Shown here: piece by piece, positions 59,692 to 62,255 of the stretch
Position numbering within the stretch: position 1 is the stretch's first letter
How the letters are laid out: each line of letters begins with the position of its first letter
Source: Bacteroidia bacterium
Lineage (GTDB): Bacteria > Bacteroidota > Bacteroidia > J057 > JANWXU01
NCBI GenBank assembly: GCA_025057395.1
Contig: JANWXU010000007.1
Span: 1 to 62,255 of the forward strand
Direction of reading: 5' to 3'
DNA: 62,255 bases
The notes under the pieces: generated by a model
Database searches by the model: none
What the model was told of the DNA's origin: nothing
The model's input: only the letters and a program-made list of their open reading frames with translations
Program-made: the position numbers and the translations under genes

Positions 59692-62255
59692 TTAGAATTG
59701 CTGTCCTATCATAAAGTGCCAGTTTCCTCCGTTTATATTACGTAAAGAGGAACCGCCATCATCAAAACCATAACCGTAATCCACACCCAATAATCCAAAC
59801 ATAGGTAAAAATATCCGAATTCCTAATCCCACAGATCTTGCCAAGTTAAAAGGATTAAAATTTCTAAAATTGGGCCATGCATTCCCTGCCTCACCAAATA
59901 CATGTAGCCAAACAGTTGCCGTAGGTGCCAAAGATAAGGGCTGCCGTAATTCGAAAGTAATTTTGCTAAAAATAGCAGCTCCCTCGCCATCTGGCATTCC
60001 TACTGTAGGCAGTCGATAGCCCCGAAAGGCAATTATTTCTCTTCCATCTAATACAAAACCTGAAAGGCCATCGCCGCCTAGATAAAATCTCTCAAAAGGA
60101 GAAAGCCCTTTACGGTCTGTATATGAGCCTAAAAAGCCATACATTACACGCGTATACAAAACCATGGGTAATTTATTGCGTGTAATTTTGGAGTAAGTTT
60201 CAGCGCGAAACTTCCACTTATGAAATTCTAACAAACGATAGCGATCTTTACTACCTGCAGCATAATCTTCTTGAATAAAAGAAGACCAAGGAGGCGTTGC
60301 CTCCACCGAAAAATTAAGAGAGGAACCACGTGTAGGAAAAATAGGCACATCTATACTAGTTCTATCAAAGGCTTGCCGGATACTTATAATGTTGGCATAA
60401 GCATCCGTAGTTAATTCTGGGAAAATATTGCGAGCATTAGTAGCTGCTAAATAGGAATAACGAAGGGTGGTAAATGAACGGAAAAAATCGTCTGGGAATT
60501 TCATGCGCTGCCCCCAGTCGATATGCACGTTGACCATATCAATACGATTACCTGTGAAAATAGAACGTTGCAAAGAATAATTCACCCCAACACCAAAAGA
60601 ATTAGGTCGCCTCCCCCCAAACCAAGGCTCTAAAAAAGAAATAGCATAATTTTGAAACGCTACTCCATTAGTTTGAATTCGTAGACTTAGCTTTTGACCA
60701 TCCCCCGAGGGTAACGGACGCCAAGCCTTAGCATTAAAAATTTTACGTGTAGAAAAATTATTAAACTGGATTCCTACTGTCGCAATTAAACCACCACCTA
60801 CTATGTTATTGTTTGCGTCCCGAATGCGTCCGCCCCAGCCGCCCTGCAAAAATAATTGGTCCGAAGGCTTTTCTTCCACTATATATTTGATATCTACTGT
60901 TCCTCTTTCAGGATTAGGAATAGGAATTATTTGAAAGTTCTCTTGACTAAAAAATCCTAAATTTAAGAGTTCTCGCTGAGTACGAATCACTTCCGAGCGA
61001 CTAAACTTATTGCCAGGTAAAGTTCGAATTTCACGTAGAATTACATGGTCACTAGTTTTGGTATTACCCTCTATAATGATTTTATCATATCGAGCTTGAG
61101 GACCTTCATAAATTCGAATATGCAAGTCTATAGAATCACTATCCACATTTTCAATAGGGTCGGCTCTAAAAAATAAATAGCCATCATCTAGATATAAAGT
61201 ACTTACATCAAAGCCCGAAGGATCACCATGTAACCGCCTTTCTAATAAAGATTTATTATAGGGGCTACCTCTCTTAATACTTAGCACAGTATCCAAGTAG
61301 CCACTAGTGTATTTTGTATTGCCAGACCAGGTAATATTTCTAATGTAATATTTTTTGCCCTCATGCAACTTGATTTTGACATTTATATTTTTTTCATCTA
61401 CTTTATAAAAAGTATCTGCTAATAATTGTGCATCACGGTAGCCCTTATTATTATAGTACTCTATTAAATTCTCTAGGTCTTTTTTAAAGTTTGCAGAAAT
61501 ATATTTAGAGCGTTTCCAGAAACGGTAAAATCGCTTTTCCTTGGTTTCCTTTAACTGCCTTTTTAATTTACTGGCCTTTATCTGTATATTTCCGTCTATA
61601 AAAATCTGTTGAATTTTTACCCTTGGCCCTTTATTTACCGTAATAATAATAGTAACACCATTAGGCACTGATTCATCGGGTTGAGTTTTGATTTCTACTT
61701 TTGTGTTTAAATATCCCTTTTCTTCAAAGAAATTTTTTATTGTTCGAATAGCCGAGCGTTTTTTGGCTTCCGTAAGGCGCTGTCCCCGGATAAATTTAAT
61801 CTTTTCTCTTAAATCATCTGCCTGACTTTTAGTCACTCCAACAAAAGTATACTTTGAAATTCGAGGACGCTCAGTAAGGTGCAGAAGAATATATAGCCTA
61901 TCTCCTACAATCTTTTCTACACTAATTTCAACATCTGAGAAAATATTTTGCCGCCATAACTTTTTTATAGCATTACTAAAATCTTCTCCTGGTACTTTTA
62001 TAGTTTGTCCAATTCTTAAGCCCGATAAAGCAATTACCGAGTTTTTATCTGTAAATTCTATTCCCTCCACACTAATACCTGAAAGAATATATTCACCTTC
62101 AGGCAGAGCCTTCAAATTGCCCTGCGCATACAGAAGAAAAGGCATGCAAAACAAAGTTCCCCAAAGAGCAATACCATACCCCCCACACACATCTCCACTT
62201 GCCCTAAAAGTTAAGTTTTTTAGCTTATTAGAAAATAGGGATAGGGAAAGAGTGT
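59692..62255 (-). CDS. bamA: Outer-membrane protein assembly factor BamA (5' end possibly outside the window)
   Basis: This is the central barrel of the BAM complex, which folds beta-barrels into the outer membrane. POTRA-like repeats run from about residue 35 to 440 counted from a GTG at 62190: GISVEGIEFTDKN, YTFVGVTKSQADDL, QQIFIDGNIQIKASKLKRQL, RNITWSGNTKYTSGYL and KIIIEGNTKTSDHVILREI. The barrel (about 460-832) includes WGGRIRDANNNIVGGGL, FLEPWFGGRRPNSFGVGVNY and the L6-type region GGDGLSGF. It ends in the required aromatic residue (HFMIGQQF). The GTG opens onto a hydrophobic stretch ending YAQ, but upstream codons stay open to the window end, so the true start may be outside. Two skp genes and murI follow. 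Confidence 0.93.
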   Translation of the reverse strand, partial: TLSLSLFSNKLKNLTFRASGDVCGGYGIALWGTLFCMPFLLYAQGNLKALPEGEYILSGISVEGIEFTDKNSVIALSGLRIGQTIKVPGEDFSNAIKKLWRQNIFSDVEISVEKIVGDRLYILLHLTERPRISKYTFVGVTKSQADDLREKIKFIRGQRLTEAKKRSAIRTIKNFFEEKGYLNTKVEIKTQPDESVPNGVTIIITVNKGPRVKIQQIFIDGNIQIKASKLKRQLKETKEKRFYRFWKRSKYISANFKKDLENLIEYYNNKGYRDAQLLADTFYKVDEKNINVKIKLHEGKKYYIRNITWSGNTKYTSGYLDTVLSIKRGSPYNKSLLERRLHGDPSGFDVSTLYLDDGYLFFRADPIENVDSDSIDLHIRIYEGPQARYDKIIIEGNTKTSDHVILREIRTLPGNKFSRSEVIRTQRELLNLGFFSQENFQIIPIPNPERGTVDIKYIVEEKPSDQLFLQGGWGGRIRDANNNIVGGGLIATVGIQFNNFSTRKIFNAKAWRPLPSGDGQKLSLRIQTNGVAFQNYAISFLEPWFGGRRPNSFGVGVNYSLQRSIFTGNRIDMVNVHIDWGQRMKFPDDFFRSFTTLRYSYLAATNARNIFPELTTDAYANIISIRQAFDRTSIDVPIFPTRGSSLNFSVEATPPWSSFIQEDYAAGSKDRYRLLEFHKWKFRAETYSKITRNKLPMVLYTRVMYGFLGSYTDRKGLSPFERFYLGGDGLSGFVLDGREIIAFRGYRLPTVGMPDGEGAAIFSKITFELRQPLSLAPTATVWLHVFGEAGNAWPNFRNFNPFNLARSVGLGIRIFLPMFGLLGVDYGYGFDDGGSSLRNINGGNWHFMIGQQF

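Noticed and set aside
1-62255. tRNA, rRNA, insertion sequences or prophage genes
   Set aside because: Intergenic regions were read on both strands; no cloverleaf with a GGTTCGAATCC-type arm, transposase, integrase or phage structural gene was recognised.

Overview
The window comes from a low-GC, Gram-negative member of the Bacteroidota, probably a gliding or biofilm-forming Cytophagales-like or Chitinophagales-like lineage. The evidence is internal. At least five proteins end in type IX secretion (T9SS) sorting domains, four of type A and one of type B (gliding-motility-associated C-terminal type). There is a DUF3276 (PurA-like) gene, a THX small ribosomal protein gene, and the order bamA-skp-skp-murI typical of this phylum. 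TAnnTTTG promoter elements also occur, and starts generally lack strong Shine-Dalgarno sequences. No rRNA, tRNA, insertion sequence, CRISPR array or phage gene was seen. The species cannot be named from this evidence.

Layout. 1-1.4 kb (minus): a TerB-like protein and a HepT/MntA toxin-antitoxin pair of HEPN plus nucleotidyltransferase type, with both signature motifs intact. 1.5-6.7 kb (plus): an OmpA-family protein, an FG-GAP/VCBS surface protein and an M43 metalloprotease with a PKD domain. The last two are predicted T9SS cargo. 6.8-8.1 kb (minus): an unrecognised exported protein. 8.4-16.2 kb (plus): a soluble 2436-residue histidine kinase with about 15 PAS domains, followed by a receiver-only response regulator. 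16.4-19.7 kb (plus): a redoxin, YqeY, an alpha/beta hydrolase, a CBS protein and ThiE. 19.7-22.2 kb (minus): aspartokinase, a YmdB-type phosphodiesterase and DUF3276, probably one operon. 22.4 kb: a 46-residue THX gene. 22.6-24.1 kb (minus): RtcB RNA ligase. 24.3-27.65 kb (plus): a Wzz-like chain-length protein, an O-antigen ligase/polymerase and shikimate kinase. 27.7-28.5 kb (minus): a SirB1-like protein. 28.8-31.0 kb (plus): a beta-propeller T9SS cargo protein.

31.7-48.8 kb (minus) is the outstanding feature, a single 17.2-kb gene for a 5718-residue surface protein. By reading, it has a signal peptide, PKD-type domains, a P-domain-like jelly roll, 31 diverged Cys-containing repeats of about 89 residues, 24 diverged Ig-like repeats of about 82 residues, a fibronectin type III domain and a T9SS type A signal. 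It stands alone between its own hairpin terminator, with a 25-bp perfect tandem duplication just beyond, and an upstream region holding a 14-bp perfect palindrome.

49.1-56.5 kb (minus): DNA polymerase I, a UPF0173 metal-dependent hydrolase and a 1148-residue multi-repeat protein with a type B sorting domain. 56.7 kb (plus): a MoxR ATPase. 57.7-62.2 kb (minus): murI, two skp/ompH genes and bamA. The bamA frame stays open to the window edge, so its start may lie outside.

Functionally, the window mixes housekeeping genes (polA, thiE, lysC, aroK, murI, bamA, THX, rtcB) with a heavy investment in the cell surface: an outer-membrane assembly cluster, polysaccharide assembly, five T9SS cargo proteins and one giant adhesin. 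It also carries a very large cytoplasmic sensor kinase. The best candidates for something undescribed are the 5718-residue adhesin and the 15-PAS kinase, which has an insertion between its two dimerisation helices.
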